In this document: positions 26,363 through 36,342 of the stretch, piece after piece
Layout of the letters: each line of letters opens with the position of its first letter
Position numbering within the stretch: position 1 is the stretch's first letter
From: Novosphingobium silvae
Lineage (GTDB): Bacteria > Pseudomonadota > Alphaproteobacteria > Sphingomonadales > Sphingomonadaceae
Length of the DNA: 64,000 nt
Reading direction: 5' to 3'
Assembly (NCBI RefSeq): GCF_009856825.1
Contig: NZ_WVTD01000006.1
Location: 62,001 to 126,000 of the forward strand
Made by a program: the position numbers and the translations under genes
The notes under the pieces: generated by a model
Databases searched by the model: none
What the model saw: the letters and a program-made list of their open reading frames with translations, nothing else
What the model was told of the DNA's origin: nothing

Positions 26363-27466
26363 ATGTCCGACGATAACTCCACGAAGAGCTACAGCTACGA
26401 GCAGGCAGGCGTGTCGATCGCCGCCGGAAATGCGCTGGTGAAGGCCATCGCGCCGCTCGCGAAATCCACCGCCCGTCCGGGCGCCGACGCGGAGCTGGGC
26501 GGCTTCGGCGGCTTCTTCGACCCGCGCGCGGCGGGGTACAAGGACCCGCTGCTCGTCGCCGCGAACGATGGCGTGGGCACCAAGGTCAAGCTCGCCATCG
26601 ACCACGACCGGCACGACCACATCGGGATCGACCTGGTGGCCATGTGCGTCAACGACCTGATCGTGCAGGGCGCCGAGCCGCTGTTCTTCCTCGACTATTT
26701 CGCGACCGGCAAGCTGGAGAACGGCGTTGCCCAGCGAGTCGTCGCCGGGATCGCGGAGGGCTGCAAGATCTCGGGCTGCGCGCTGATCGGCGGCGAGACC
26801 GCGGAGATGCCGGGCATGTATGCGGCCGGCGACTACGACCTTGCCGGGTTCTGCGTGGGCGCGGTGGAGCGCGGCGAGCAGTTGACCGGCGACAAGGTTG
26901 CCTCGGGTGACGTGCTGCTGGGCCTCGCATCCTCGGGCGTGCACTCCAACGGCTACTCACTGGTCCGCCGCCTGGCGCAGGACAAGGGCTGGAAGCTGGA
27001 CCGCCCTGCCCTTTTCGACCAGGAAACGCTGCTGATCGATGCGCTGATCGCGCCCACGCGCATCTACGTGAAAAGCCTGCTGCCGTTCATCCGCGCGGGC
27101 CGCATCCACGCACTGGCACATATCACCGGCGGCGGCCTGCTGGAAAACATCCCGCGCGTGCTGCCCGAGGGCCTGCACGCCCGCATCGATGCCGACGCAT
27201 GGCCGCAGCCTCGCCTCATGGCGTTCCTGCAGGCCCAGGGCCACATCGAGCCGGCAGAGATGGCGCGCACCTTCAACTGCGGAATCGGCATGGTCCTCGC
27301 AGTCCCGGCAGACGAGGCTGCAGGGCTCAAGGCCGAACTGGAAGCCGCCGGCGAGACGGTCTTCGTCATCGGCGCGATCGAACCCGGCGACAAGGGCTGC
27401 ACCGTACAGGGTTCGGCCGAGGCATGGTCCGCGCGCGAGAAGTGGGAGGCGGTGCACCTTGGCTGA
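26363..27466 (+). CDS. purM: Phosphoribosylformylglycinamidine cyclo-ligase (AIR synthetase)
   Basis: A 367-aa enzyme that closes the imidazole ring of AIR with [56 protein letters not shown] and [13 protein letters not shown] are signature blocks. [15 protein letters not shown] begins the C-terminal domain. The stop overlaps the TTG start of purN by 8 bp, so the pair is coupled. Complete and of normal length. Confidence 0.98.
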   Translation: MSDDNSTKSYSYEQAGVSIAAGNALVKAIAPLAKSTARPGADAELGGFGGFFDPRAAGYKDPLLVAANDGVGTKVKLAIDHDRHDHIGIDLVAMCVNDLIVQGAEPLFFLDYFATGKLENGVAQRVVAGIAEGCKISGCALIGGETAEMPGMYAAGDYDLAGFCVGAVERGEQLTGDKVASGDVLLGLASSGVHSNGYSLVRRLAQDKGWKLDRPALFDQETLLIDALIAPTRIYVKSLLPFIRAGRIHALAHITGGGLLENIPRVLPEGLHARIDADAWPQPRLMAFLQAQGHIEPAEMARTFNCGIGMVLAVPADEAAGLKAELEAAGETVFVIGAIEPGDKGCTVQGSAEAWSAREKWEAVHLG

Positions 27467-28094
27467 GGCCCCGGTGCGCCAGAAGGTCGCCGTCCTGATT
27501 TCAGGAAGCGGCACCAACATGGCCGCCCTGCTCTACGCAAGCCGCGCAAGCGACTGCCCATACGAGATCGTGCTCGTCGCTTCCAACGATCCCGAAGCGC
27601 GCGGACTGCGACTTGCCGAGGCGGAGGGCGTGGCAACCTTCGCGCTCAGCCACAAGGGCATGAAGCGCGCGGAACACGACGCCGCGATGGACGCTGCCAT
27701 CCGTGCCAGCGGTGCCGGGTGGGTGGCGCTCGCAGGATACATGCGCATCCTGACGGCACAGTTCGTCGGCAAGTGGGAAGGCCGGATGGTCAACATCCAC
27801 CCCTCGCTTCTTCCGAGGTATACCGGCCTGCACACTCACGAACGCGCGATCGAGGCGGGTGACAGCCATGGCGGCGTCACGGTCCACCTCGTCACCGCGG
27901 AGCTGGACGACGGGCCGATCCTGGACCAGATCCCGGTGGCGATCATACCGGGCGACACTGCCGACAGCCTTGCCGCCCGCGTCCTCATAGCCGAGCACCA
28001 GCTTTATTCCCGCTGCCTCGCCCGCCTCGTCACGGGCGAGACGCAGCCCGGCGATCAACATCGTCGCCTGCTGAAGGCTCAGACCTCGGAGTAG
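27459..28094 (+). CDS. purN: Phosphoribosylglycinamide formyltransferase
   Basis: A 211-aa folate-dependent GAR transformylase. [15 protein letters not shown] is the phosphate-binding start, [14 protein letters not shown] precedes the active site, and [20 protein letters not shown] and [19 protein letters not shown] hold the catalytic Asn-His-Asp. The start is TTG 27459: GGGAGG lies 9 bp upstream, inside purM. GTG 27474 is the only other near option. The 3' end overlaps the opposing 80-aa gene by 16 bp. Confidence 0.96.
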   Translation: MAEAPVRQKVAVLISGSGTNMAALLYASRASDCPYEIVLVASNDPEARGLRLAEAEGVATFALSHKGMKRAEHDAAMDAAIRASGAGWVALAGYMRILTAQFVGKWEGRMVNIHPSLLPRYTGLHTHERAIEAGDSHGGVTVHLVTAELDDGPILDQIPVAIIPGDTADSLAARVLIAEHQLYSRCLARLVTGETQPGDQHRRLLKAQTSE

Positions 28095-28321
28095 TCCACC
28101 TGCGGCCTGCTCTCGCGCGTCCCGCGATAGAGCTTCCCCGGGTCCTGCGGATCGCCGGCGATCATCACGTGGTCGTCGTGCACTTCCACGAGAGTGCCCG
28201 CGAAAGGGAATCCCTCAAGGCTGCCGTTGACGCGGAAGCTCACGGTGTCTCCGGCCTTGAAGGTCTTCTCGTCGAAATTGAATTCGAAGGGGCAGTTTTC
28301 GCCGTCTCCCATGCCTTGCAT
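28079..28321 (-). CDS. Conserved small protein, function unknown
   Basis: An 80-aa, acidic, soluble-looking protein starting MQGMGDGENCPFEF. It is probably a small beta-barrel (KAGDTVSFRVNGSLEGFPFAGTLVEVHDDHVMI alternates like SH3/KOW strands, an impression only). AGGAGAGG upstream of ATG 28321 supports expression. No membrane segment and one Cys. Its last 16 bp overlap the end of purN on the other strand. I do not recognise a family with known function. Confidence 0.65.
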   Translation of the reverse strand: MQGMGDGENCPFEFNFDEKTFKAGDTVSFRVNGSLEGFPFAGTLVEVHDDHVMIAGDPQDPGKLYRGTRESRPQVDYSEV

Positions 28322-28461
28322 CGCGCCTCTCCTTTGCGGGAGATGGTAACGCGGCGATCGAACTCGGATCAAACGCAAACTCACGCCATCCCTCAGACGC
28401 TTCGCCGATATCGCGCCTGTGTTCCTCTTGTCCGGGCAGGACGGGCCGCGAATGACGCGGC

Positions 28462-28608
28462 TCAGCGCGCGACCGCAGGTCCTGCTGCCGGCGCCGCGCG
28501 CGCAGCGATCGAGCCCAGTTGCGGTGTCCTGTCCATCCCTGCCGCGAGCGACACGAGGACCGCGCCGAGGAACGATACCGCAGCGGCAATCACGATAGTC
28601 TTTCCCAT
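28462..28608 (-). CDS. 48-aa single-span membrane protein (below usual ORF cut-offs)
   Basis: ATG 28608 is preceded by GGAGGTGG, 7 bp upstream, a near-ideal ribosome site. The product MGKTIVIAAAVSFLGAVLVS... has one hydrophobic helix at about residues 4-23, then an Ala/Pro/Arg-rich tail ending AVAR before TGA at 28464. It is either a membrane microprotein or an uncleaved signal anchor. It occupies the otherwise empty 422-bp space between the ndk terminator and the 80-aa gene. No homolog is recognised, so expression and conservation decide the call. Confidence 0.5.
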   Translation of the reverse strand: MGKTIVIAAAVSFLGAVLVSLAAGMDRTPQLGSIAARAAPAAGPAVAR

Positions 28609-28680
28609 CCGGCCCACCTCCGGCGCGAAGCATCCGCGTTCCAGTCGCGCGGGAATCTATGTCACGCCTTGATGCAGGGC

Positions 28681-28709
28681 AAAGAAAAAGGCCGCCGATA
28701 AGGGCGACC
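28681..28709 (-). terminator. Rho-independent terminator of ndk
   Basis: On the minus strand GGTCGCC (28709-28703) pairs with GGCGGCC (28696-28690), 7 bp with one G-U, around a 6-nt loop (CTTATC). It is followed directly by TTTTTCTTT. It starts 35 bp past the ndk stop and is the most classical intrinsic terminator in the window. Confidence 0.85.
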
Positions 28710-28743
28710 TTCCTCTGCATTACCAAGATTTAATCGCGGGCGA

Positions 28744-29166
<423 letters not shown>

Positions 29167-29280
29167 GGGACGGTTCCTTGCAAAAATGTCAAAGCGTGGA
29201 TTGTTGCGCGCGCCCCTAGCCGGGAACGATGCGCATCGCAAGAAGGGCTTGGCGGGAGCGACCTATTCCCTAGCCTTCCC

Positions 29281-29724
29281 TTATTCCTCGGCCTTCTTGG
29301 TCCAGCGGCCGTCTTCCTGCGCCCAGTATTCCTTCTTCACGCCCTCGCGGCCACGCAGGTCGCGCCAGACCTGCCGCGCCTGCGCCTTGGTTTCGTCGTC
29401 GAACAGGTAGAAGGTCCGCTCGAACGGCTCCTCGCCCTCGCACCAGACACCGTCGGCGATGACAAGGAACCGGGCGCCGTTCACGGGATCGGGAATGTCG
29501 GCCAGGAGGATTGGCTGGCGGTCTTCATGACCCTCGCCCATCTGCCCGTTTGCCAGGAAGCTGTCCGGCCGCGCCTGCCAGAGCGCGGCCGAGATGCGTG
29601 CGCGCTGCTGCTCGTCCGCGGAGACGATCAGCATGCGGCCGGACTGCTCCAGGATGCGCCGCGCCAGAAGCGGCACGACCAGGTGGGCCGGGTCGCGGCT
29701 GAGTTCATAGAACATGACCTGCAT
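29281..29724 (-). CDS. holC: DNA polymerase III chi subunit
   Basis: A 147-aa protein with the chi fold: MQVMFYELSRDP at the start, LLARRILEQSGRMLIVSADEQQ in the middle, and FYLFDDETKAQARQVWRDLR near the end. Chi joins the clamp loader to SSB. The pepA-holC adjacency, with holC just downstream, is common in proteobacteria and supports the call. ATG 29724 is 48 bp after the pepA stop. Confidence 0.93.
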   Translation of the reverse strand: MQVMFYELSRDPAHLVVPLLARRILEQSGRMLIVSADEQQRARISAALWQARPDSFLANGQMGEGHEDRQPILLADIPDPVNGARFLVIADGVWCEGEEPFERTFYLFDDETKAQARQVWRDLRGREGVKKEYWAQEDGRWTKKAEE

Positions 29725-29772
29725 CGGCCGCGATCCCTGCCCTGTTCCTGCTTCCTGGCTCTGTCCCTGTCC

Positions 29773-31236
29773 TCAGCCTTCGAGCGTATCGCGCACGAAG
29801 CGGTCCAGCAGGCGAACGCCGAAGCCCGATGCGCCCTTGTCCCAGGTGGCGCCCGGCTTGTCGGTCCACACCGTGCCCGCGATGTCGAGGTGGGCCCAGG
29901 GCGTGTCGTTCTCGATGAAGCGGAGCAGGAACTGCGCCGCCGTGATCGAACCGCCGAAGCGCGGCCCGACGTTGCGGATGTCCGCGATCGGGCTGTCGAT
30001 CAGCTTGTCGTAGGCAGGTCCCATCGGCATGCGCCACAGCCGCTCGCCCGAGGCATTGCCCGCCGCGTCAAGCTGGCCCGCCAGTTCGTCGTTGTTCGAG
30101 AACAGGCCCGCATACTCATGCGCGAGGCTGAGGATGATGGCGCCGGTCAGGGTGGCGAGGTCGACGATCTTGGCGGGGCTATATTCGCGCTGCACGAACG
30201 TGAGCGCGTCGCACAGGACAAGGCGGCCCTCGGCGTCAGTGTTGATCACTTCGATCGTCTGGCCCGACATCGAAGTCACGACGTCACCGGGACGCTGCGC
30301 GTTGCCATCGGGCATGTTCTCGACAAGGCCGCAGACGCCGATGACGTTGGCCCGGGCCTTGCGCAGCGCCAGCGCGAGCATGGTTCCCGCGACCGCACCC
30401 GCGCCGCCCATGTCCCACTTCATGTCTTCCATGCCGGCGGCAGGCTTGATGGAGATGCCGCCGGTATCGAACGTCACGCCCTTGCCGACGAAGGCCACGG
30501 GCTTTTCGCCCTCCTCGCCGCCGAGCCATTCCATGATGAGGATCCGCGCGGGCCGCACCGACCCCTGCGCCACGCCAAGCAGCGAACCCATGCCGAGCGC
30601 CGTCATCTCCTCCACGTCGAGGACGCGGATGTTGAGGCCGGTGCCTTCCATGCGCGCCTTGCAGCGCTCGACGAAGCTTTCGGGATAGATGACGTTCGCA
30701 GGTTCGGTGACCAGTTCGCGCGTGAAGGAGACGCCCTGCACGATCGCCTGTTCGATGTTCCACACCGCTTCGGTGCCCTCGGGCGCGCCGATCACTGCGA
30801 TCTCGGACAGGCTCGGCCGCGCATCGTCCTTCAGCTTGGTGCGGTAGGTGTCGTGGCGCCAGGAACGCAGCACCGCGCCCAGCAGCGCGCCCGCCGCTTC
30901 CTCGGCGCTCAGCCCGGCGCCCGTGAGATCGAAGGTCAGCGCCGTCTCGCCGCTGGTGAGATACCGCGCGACGACGGAGGCGCCTGCACGCTCGATCGCG
31001 CCCTTGCGGTCCTTGCCCGAGGCTTCGCCGATGCCTGCGAGAACCACGCGCACGACCTTGCCGCCGCGGTCGGCGAAACCTTCGAAGACCTGCCCGGGCT
31101 TGCCCGAGAAGCGCGCACGCCTGGCTCCTTCCGCCAGCACCGGCTCAAGGTCGGCAGGCACGGCGTCCTGGTTGACGAAGCGGGCGACGAGGCGCGCATC
31201 GGAGGCTGCCGCCGCGTCAAGGAACTGGATCTTCAT
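29773..31236 (-). CDS. pepA: Leucyl aminopeptidase (M17)
   Basis: A 487-aa dizinc aminopeptidase. The N-terminal macro-like domain is followed by VGKGVTFDTGGISIKP (Lys and Asp ligands), KWDMGGAGAVAGTMLA, and the hallmark NTDAEGRLVLCDAL carrying Asp and Glu ligands and the catalytic Arg. It ends normally at GVRLLDRFVRDTLEG. First gene of pepA-holC-ndk on the minus strand; 95 bp separate its start from the divergent lptD. It releases N-terminal residues in the cytosol; E. coli PepA also binds DNA, which cannot be judged here. Confidence 0.97.
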   Translation of the reverse strand: MKIQFLDAAAASDARLVARFVNQDAVPADLEPVLAEGARRARFSGKPGQVFEGFADRGGKVVRVVLAGIGEASGKDRKGAIERAGASVVARYLTSGETALTFDLTGAGLSAEEAAGALLGAVLRSWRHDTYRTKLKDDARPSLSEIAVIGAPEGTEAVWNIEQAIVQGVSFTRELVTEPANVIYPESFVERCKARMEGTGLNIRVLDVEEMTALGMGSLLGVAQGSVRPARILIMEWLGGEEGEKPVAFVGKGVTFDTGGISIKPAAGMEDMKWDMGGAGAVAGTMLALALRKARANVIGVCGLVENMPDGNAQRPGDVVTSMSGQTIEVINTDAEGRLVLCDALTFVQREYSPAKIVDLATLTGAIILSLAHEYAGLFSNNDELAGQLDAAGNASGERLWRMPMGPAYDKLIDSPIADIRNVGPRFGGSITAAQFLLRFIENDTPWAHLDIAGTVWTDKPGATWDKGASGFGVRLLDRFVRDTLEG

Positions 31237-31331
31237 GAATTCTCCTGGATTCTAGCGGTGAAGTACCGAAGCTGTGCGCTTCGCCGCATGACTGGATTGC
31301 AGTTAGGCACAGGCGATGCGATAGGCAAGCC

Positions 31332-33683
31332 ATGCTCCCCGCCGCGCAGATTCCGCTGCAAGCCCCGACCCGTCGCCAGGACCGCCGCTTGCGCAGCCTC
31401 TCCCTGCGCGATCTGGCCGCAGGCGTCGTCGCAGCCCCTCTCCTGGTCATCGCTCCCGGAACCGCTCAGGCACAGGACCTTTCCCGGCCTGTCGACGTCG
31501 CTCCGATCGAGGGGGCGCCACCCGCTCCGCCCGCCGCTGCGCCGGGCGCGGAGAGCGAGCCGGTCGCGTTCGAGGCGGACAACGTCCAGTATGCGCAGGA
31601 CAGCGAAAAGGTCACGGCCAGCGGCAATGTCGTCCTGCGCCGCCGCGACGAGAAGGGCAACCAGCAGTCCGTCCGTTCCGACACCGTGACCTGGGATCGC
31701 GAAAGCGGCAAGATCCTCGCCACCGGCAACGTGCGCATGGTGGACCAGGATGGCAACCAGCTCTACACCGAAAGCGTCGAGCTGACGGACGAACTCAGGA
31801 CCGGCATGATGGAGAACCTGCTCCTCGTCATGCGCGAGGGTGGGCGTCTTGCGGCGATCAATGGCGAGCGGATCGCCAACGGCGACGTCATCCTGAACCA
31901 GGCAGCGTACACCGGCTGCGACGTCACCGACGATGATGGATGCCCCAAGAAGCCGACCTGGCGGATCGTCGCCAAGCAGGTGATCTACTCCGATGCGCAG
32001 AAGCAGGTGAACTTCAAGGACGCGCGGATCGAGCTGTTCGGTCTCGTCCAACTGCCGTTGGTGGGGATGACCATCAGCACCGACGGCCACTCGGTTTCGG
32101 GCTTCCTGGTGCCGGACATCAAGTCGAGCCCGTCCAACGGCTTCGAGCTGGCCCAGTCCTATTTCTGGAAGATCGCGGAGAACCGCGACCTCACGGCCAC
32201 GCTCTCGGCCTTCACCGAATCCGCGCCCATGGCAGGGGGGCAGTACCGCGCGCTGATCGACAACGGCGCGTACCAGATCACCGGCTATGCCACGGCCAGC
32301 AGCAAGATCCCGATCTTCGGCGGCGAGAATGGCGGCGTGGACGGGCAAAAGGCGTTTCGCGGCTATATCTTCGCCAACGGCCGCTTCCAGCTCGACGAGA
32401 ACTGGAGCGTGAACGCATCGATCCGCCGCGCCACCGATCGCACTTTCCTGCGCCGCTACGACATCAGCCGCGACGACCGCCTGCGCTCCCTGATCGAAGT
32501 GGAGCGCATCGACCAGGACAGTTACCTCTCCATCGCCGGCTACTCGACGCAGACCATGCAGTCCGACCGGGCGCAGGGACAGCTGCCGTTCGCCCTGCCG
32601 GTGATCGACTACCGCCGCCGCTACGACGATCCGCTGCTGGGCGGCAAGTTCGAGACCCAGCTCAACACACTCGCCATCACCCGCGCCGACGGACAGGACA
32701 CCCAGCGCGCCTTCGCCATGGGCCAGTGGTCGCTGCGACGGCTGACGGGGATGGGCCAGGAAGTCACGCTCACCGGCCTTGTGCGGGGCGATGTCTATCA
32801 CTCGGACGAGAACGAGGACACGCTGACCTCGCTCTATCGCGGCACCGAAGGATGGCAGGGACGCGGCGTCGCGACTGCGGCGGTGGACGTGAAGTGGCCG
32901 CTGGTCGGCCAGTTTCTCGGCGGAACGCAGGTCCTCACGCCGCGCGTCCAGCTGGTCGCCAGCCCGAGGCTCAAGAACCTCGACATCCCGAACGAGGATT
33001 CGCGCGCCATCGACCTCGACACCGGCAACCTGTTCGCGATCAACCGCTTCCCCGGTTACGACCGCATCGAGGACGGCGTTCGCTTCACCTACGGCTTCGA
33101 CTGGAGCTTCGAGCGGCCGCGCTGGCGCATCAAGACGACGCTCGGCCAGTCCGTCCGTCTCAGCAACCGCGCCACCGTTCTGCCCGACGGCACCGGTCTT
33201 GCCAACAAGACCTCGGATATCGTCGGGCGCACCGAAATCCGCTATCGCGACTTCATCAACTTCGTCCACCGCTATCGGGTGGACAAGGACTCGCTGGCTG
33301 TCCGGCGCAACGAGTTCGACGCGGTGATCGGCAACACCCGGTCATACATCGAGGTTGGATACACCAAGCTCAACCGCGACATCTCGGCCGACATCGAGGA
33401 CCTTCAGGATCGCGAGGAAGTGCGCGCCGCGGGCCGCATTGCGTTCGCGCGGTACTGGTCGCTGTTCGGTTCGGCCGTGGTCAACATGACCGATCGGCGC
33501 GAGGATCCGAACAACGGGTCCGACGGCTTCCAGCCCCTGCGCACCCGTCTTGGCGCTGCCTACGAGGACGACTGCCTGGAGATCGCGGTAACCTGGCGGC
33601 GGGACTACGTGGCCCTTGGCGACGTTCGACGAGGCGACTCGTTCCAGCTGCGTTTCAGCCTCAAGAACATGGGAGCATTCTGA
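31332..33683 (+). CDS. lptD: LPS-assembly protein LptD
   Basis: A 783-aa outer-membrane protein that inserts LPS into the outer leaflet with LptE. An unusually long N-terminus with signal peptide (cleavage near PGTAQAQ, about residue 48) is followed by a Pro/Ala linker. The OstA/LptA-like beta-jellyroll comes next (VAFEADNVQYAQDSEKVTASGNVVLRRR), then a C-terminal beta-barrel ending in Phe (FQLRFSLKNMGAF), the BAM recognition type of end. Cys pairs in YTGCDVTDDDGCPKK and EDDCLE are few. First gene of lptD-surA-pdxA-rsmA, the standard proteobacterial order. Confidence 0.96.
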   Translation: MLPAAQIPLQAPTRRQDRRLRSLSLRDLAAGVVAAPLLVIAPGTAQAQDLSRPVDVAPIEGAPPAPPAAAPGAESEPVAFEADNVQYAQDSEKVTASGNVVLRRRDEKGNQQSVRSDTVTWDRESGKILATGNVRMVDQDGNQLYTESVELTDELRTGMMENLLLVMREGGRLAAINGERIANGDVILNQAAYTGCDVTDDDGCPKKPTWRIVAKQVIYSDAQKQVNFKDARIELFGLVQLPLVGMTISTDGHSVSGFLVPDIKSSPSNGFELAQSYFWKIAENRDLTATLSAFTESAPMAGGQYRALIDNGAYQITGYATASSKIPIFGGENGGVDGQKAFRGYIFANGRFQLDENWSVNASIRRATDRTFLRRYDISRDDRLRSLIEVERIDQDSYLSIAGYSTQTMQSDRAQGQLPFALPVIDYRRRYDDPLLGGKFETQLNTLAITRADGQDTQRAFAMGQWSLRRLTGMGQEVTLTGLVRGDVYHSDENEDTLTSLYRGTEGWQGRGVATAAVDVKWPLVGQFLGGTQVLTPRVQLVASPRLKNLDIPNEDSRAIDLDTGNLFAINRFPGYDRIEDGVRFTYGFDWSFERPRWRIKTTLGQSVRLSNRATVLPDGTGLANKTSDIVGRTEIRYRDFINFVHRYRVDKDSLAVRRNEFDAVIGNTRSYIEVGYTKLNRDISADIEDLQDREEVRAAGRIAFARYWSLFGSAVVNMTDRREDPNNGSDGFQPLRTRLGAAYEDDCLEIAVTWRRDYVALGDVRRGDSFQLRFSLKNMGAF

Positions 33684-33815
33684 GCACCCGCGCTTGACCG
33701 CCTGAGGGCTCCAGCCTCCATCCGCCCAGAACCATTGGCACGCCCGGGCAAAGCCGCTATCGGGAGTGCTCATTTTCAGTTAAGCCGCCGCCGGGCAGGA
33801 GCACGGGCGCGGTGC

Positions 33816-33845
33816 GGCAGCCGCATCTTCGAACACGCGGCTGCC
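33816..33845. other. Hairpin in the lptD-surA gap
   Basis: GGCAGCCG (33816-33823) and CGGCTGCC (33838-33845) form an 8-bp stem with a 14-nt loop, 47 bp before the earliest surA start. It could weaken read-through from lptD or shape the surA leader. There is no T-run. The 238-bp gap shows no gene and no clear promoter. Confidence 0.3.
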
Positions 33846-33921
33846 CGATTGTGATCCGGCGCGACCGGTCGAACACGGGATTGAAATCACGGTGCAAGCA
33901 GTAATCAGGCCGAACCAGACG

Positions 33922-35289
33922 ATGATCGGGACGAAGCAGTCGGGCCGCAAGACGTTCATGCGCCGCGCCCTCCTTTGCGTCGGGAGCCTGGCCGCCCTGT
34001 CGAGCGCGATGGGCGCGGGCGTGGCGAGCGCCCAGTCCGCTCGTCAGGGCGACATCGTCATTCCCGACGACGTCAAGATCTTCGGCAACGACAACCCGAA
34101 CATGCGCCGTGCCACCGCCGTGGTGAACGGCGATGTCATCACCGGGACCGATGTCGACCAGCGCCTGGCCCTTATCGTCGCGGCCAACCAGGGCAAGATC
34201 GACGACGACGAGATGAAGCGCCTGCGCCTGCAGATCCTGCGCAATCTCATCGACGAAACCCTGCAGATCCAGGAGGCCAAGGCCGCCGACATCGAAGTGG
34301 CCCAGGCCGAAGTCGACCAGTCCTATGCCCGGGTGGCGACGCAGAACTTCAACCAGAACATCACCGCGATGGACGCCTACCTGAAGCGCGTCGGTTCCTC
34401 GCCGGAATCGCTGAAGCGTCAAATCCGGGGCGAGCTTTCGTGGCAGCGCCTGCTCCAGCGCAACGTGCAGCCCTTCATCAACGTCTCGGACGACGAGGTG
34501 AACGAGAACCTGGCCCGGCTCAAGGCGGCCAAGGGAACCGAGGAGTATCGCCTGGGCGAGATCTACCTTTCGGCCACTCCCGAGGCTCGCCAGCAGGTCT
34601 ACGAGAACGCCACAAAGATCGTCCAGCAGCTGCGGCAGGGCGGCAGCTTCGTCGCCTATGCACGCCAGTATTCCGAAGCCACCACGGCGTCGGTCGGCGG
34701 CGATCTTGGCTGGGTTCGCCTGGCTCAGCTGCCGGCGGAGCTGCAGGTCGTCGCTCGCGAGATGGAGACGGGGCAGCTGGTCGGCCCGGTCGAGGTTCCC
34801 GGCGGGTTCGACATCCTCTACCTGATCGACAAGCGCCAGGTCCTCACGGCCGACCCGCGCGACGCGATCCTGGCGCTCAAGCAGATCTCGCTCCCCTTCC
34901 CCAAGGGCATCAGCGAGGCTGAGGCGGGCAAGCGGGCCGAAGCCTTCTCCAAGGCCATGAAGGCCGCCAAGGGCTGCGGCGACGTGGACGGCGTGGCGAA
35001 CGGGCTTGGCGCCCAGGTCGTCACGAACGACCAGGTGAAGGCGCGCGATCTTCCGGGCCAGATCCAGAACTCGATCCTCCAGCTCTCGCCCGGCGAGACG
35101 CTGCCGCCGTTCGGTTCGCTCGAGGATGGCGTGCGCATACTCATGCTTTGCGGCCGCGACGATCCGCAGACCGACACCGGCCCCAGCTTCGAACAGCTTC
35201 AGGCCCAGCTCGAGGACGACCGCGTCAACAAGCGCGCGCAGACCTATCTGCGCGACCTGCGCCGCGATGCCGTCATCGAGTATAACTGA
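33922..35289 (+). CDS. surA: Periplasmic chaperone/peptidyl-prolyl isomerase SurA
   Basis: A protein of about 455 aa. Its signal peptide follows a short basic leader (FMRRALLCVGSLAALSSAMGAGVASAQ), then the N-domain (ATAVVNGDVITGTDVDQRLALI, LRNLIDETLQIQEAKAADIEV), one parvulin domain (YRLGEIYLSA ... GGSFVAYARQYSE ... GGDLGWVRLAQLP ... GPVEVPGGFDILYLIDKR), and a C-terminal helix. SurA escorts outer-membrane proteins such as LptD to BAM. Start sites GTG 33892, ATG 33922 and ATG 33958 are all open; none has a strong ribosome site. Only one parvulin domain is clear, against two in E. coli. Confidence 0.92.
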   Translation: MIGTKQSGRKTFMRRALLCVGSLAALSSAMGAGVASAQSARQGDIVIPDDVKIFGNDNPNMRRATAVVNGDVITGTDVDQRLALIVAANQGKIDDDEMKRLRLQILRNLIDETLQIQEAKAADIEVAQAEVDQSYARVATQNFNQNITAMDAYLKRVGSSPESLKRQIRGELSWQRLLQRNVQPFINVSDDEVNENLARLKAAKGTEEYRLGEIYLSATPEARQQVYENATKIVQQLRQGGSFVAYARQYSEATTASVGGDLGWVRLAQLPAELQVVAREMETGQLVGPVEVPGGFDILYLIDKRQVLTADPRDAILALKQISLPFPKGISEAEAGKRAEAFSKAMKAAKGCGDVDGVANGLGAQVVTNDQVKARDLPGQIQNSILQLSPGETLPPFGSLEDGVRILMLCGRDDPQTDTGPSFEQLQAQLEDDRVNKRAQTYLRDLRRDAVIEYN

Positions 35290-35310
35290 CGCACCTGCGA
35301 GGCCGCTGAC

Positions 35311-36342
35311 ATGACCCCACCGGTGACTGGGGCGGCCTCGATTGCCGTTGCGCCTCTTGCCGTCTCGCTCGGCGATCCGTCAGGCATCGCCCCCGAAGTG
35401 ATAGCAGAGGCCTGGGCGAGGCGCGGCGACAGCGCGCTTGCCCCCTTCTTCTTGGTTGGCGGCGCGTCCGTACTGCGCGCGGCGGCGGCAAGCCGGGGCA
35501 TCGACCTGCCGGTGTCGCCGATCTCCTCCCCCGACGAGGCACGCGTCGTTTTCGAAACCGCGCTGCCGGTCCTTGGCGACGAGGACTGCGCGCCATCGCC
35601 CGGCGAGCCCACGCTGGACGGCGCGCGCCTCGCCCTGCACTCGCTTACCCGGGCCGTGGAACTTACCGTTTCGGGAGAGGCTTCGGCCATCGTTACCGGC
35701 CCTATCGCCAAGTCGAAGCTGGCGCAGGCAGGCTTTGCCCAGCCCGGCCAGACGGAGTTCCTCGCGGACGCCTGCGGCCTTCCTCATGCGGATGCCGTCA
35801 TGATGCTTGCCGGGCCTTCGCTGCGCACCGTGCCGCTGACGGTCCACGAACCGCTCTCCGCCGTGCCCGGCCTCGTCACGCGTGAACTCATCGAGCGCAA
35901 GGCGCGCATCGTCGCGCTTGCGCTGGCGCGTGACTTCGGCCTTTCCGCTCCGCGTATCGCCATCACCGGGCTGAACCCCCATGCAGGCGAGGATGGACGC
36001 ATGGGGCGCGAGGAACTCGAGGTGATCGCGCCCGCCATCGCCGCGCTTCGCTCGGAAGGACTTGCCGTGACGGGCCCCCACGCCGCCGACGCCCTCTTCG
36101 CCGCGCACGAGCGTTCCGGCTACGACGTGGCCTTGTGCATGTACCACGACCAGGCGCTGATCCCCATCAAGACGCTCGACTTCGACCAGGGCGTGAACGT
36201 CACGCTCGGCCTGCCGATCGTACGCACGTCTCCCGATCACGGCACCGCTTTCGCGATCGCCGGCAAGGGCAAGGCCAGTGCCGGCGCGATGATCGCGGCA
36301 ATCCGCATGGCGAGCCAGTGCGCGGCGGCGAGGGCAGCATGA
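35311..36342 (+). CDS. pdxA: 4-hydroxythreonine-4-phosphate dehydrogenase
   Basis: A 343-aa NAD-dependent enzyme of vitamin B6 synthesis. [15 protein letters not shown] at the start, [15 protein letters not shown], metal-ligand His residues in [14 protein letters not shown], and [15 protein letters not shown] are diagnostic. It starts 21 bp after surA and its TGA overlaps the rsmA ATG (ATGA). Complete. The GTTEFLADA-type segment reads [11 protein letters not shown], as expected. Confidence 0.97.
   Translation: MTPPVTGAASIAVAPLAVSLGDPSGIAPEVIAEAWARRGDSALAPFFLVGGASVLRAAAASRGIDLPVSPISSPDEARVVFETALPVLGDEDCAPSPGEPTLDGARLALHSLTRAVELTVSGEASAIVTGPIAKSKLAQAGFAQPGQTEFLADACGLPHADAVMMLAGPSLRTVPLTVHEPLSAVPGLVTRELIERKARIVALALARDFGLSAPRIAITGLNPHAGEDGRMGREELEVIAPAIAALRSEGLAVTGPHAADALFAAHERSGYDVALCMYHDQALIPIKTLDFDQGVNVTLGLPIVRTSPDHGTAFAIAGKGKASAGAMIAAIRMASQCAAARAA

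Noticed and set aside
29167..29280. TTGACA-like element before ndk as its promoter
   Set aside because: It lies so close to the ATG that a -10 box would fall in the coding region.
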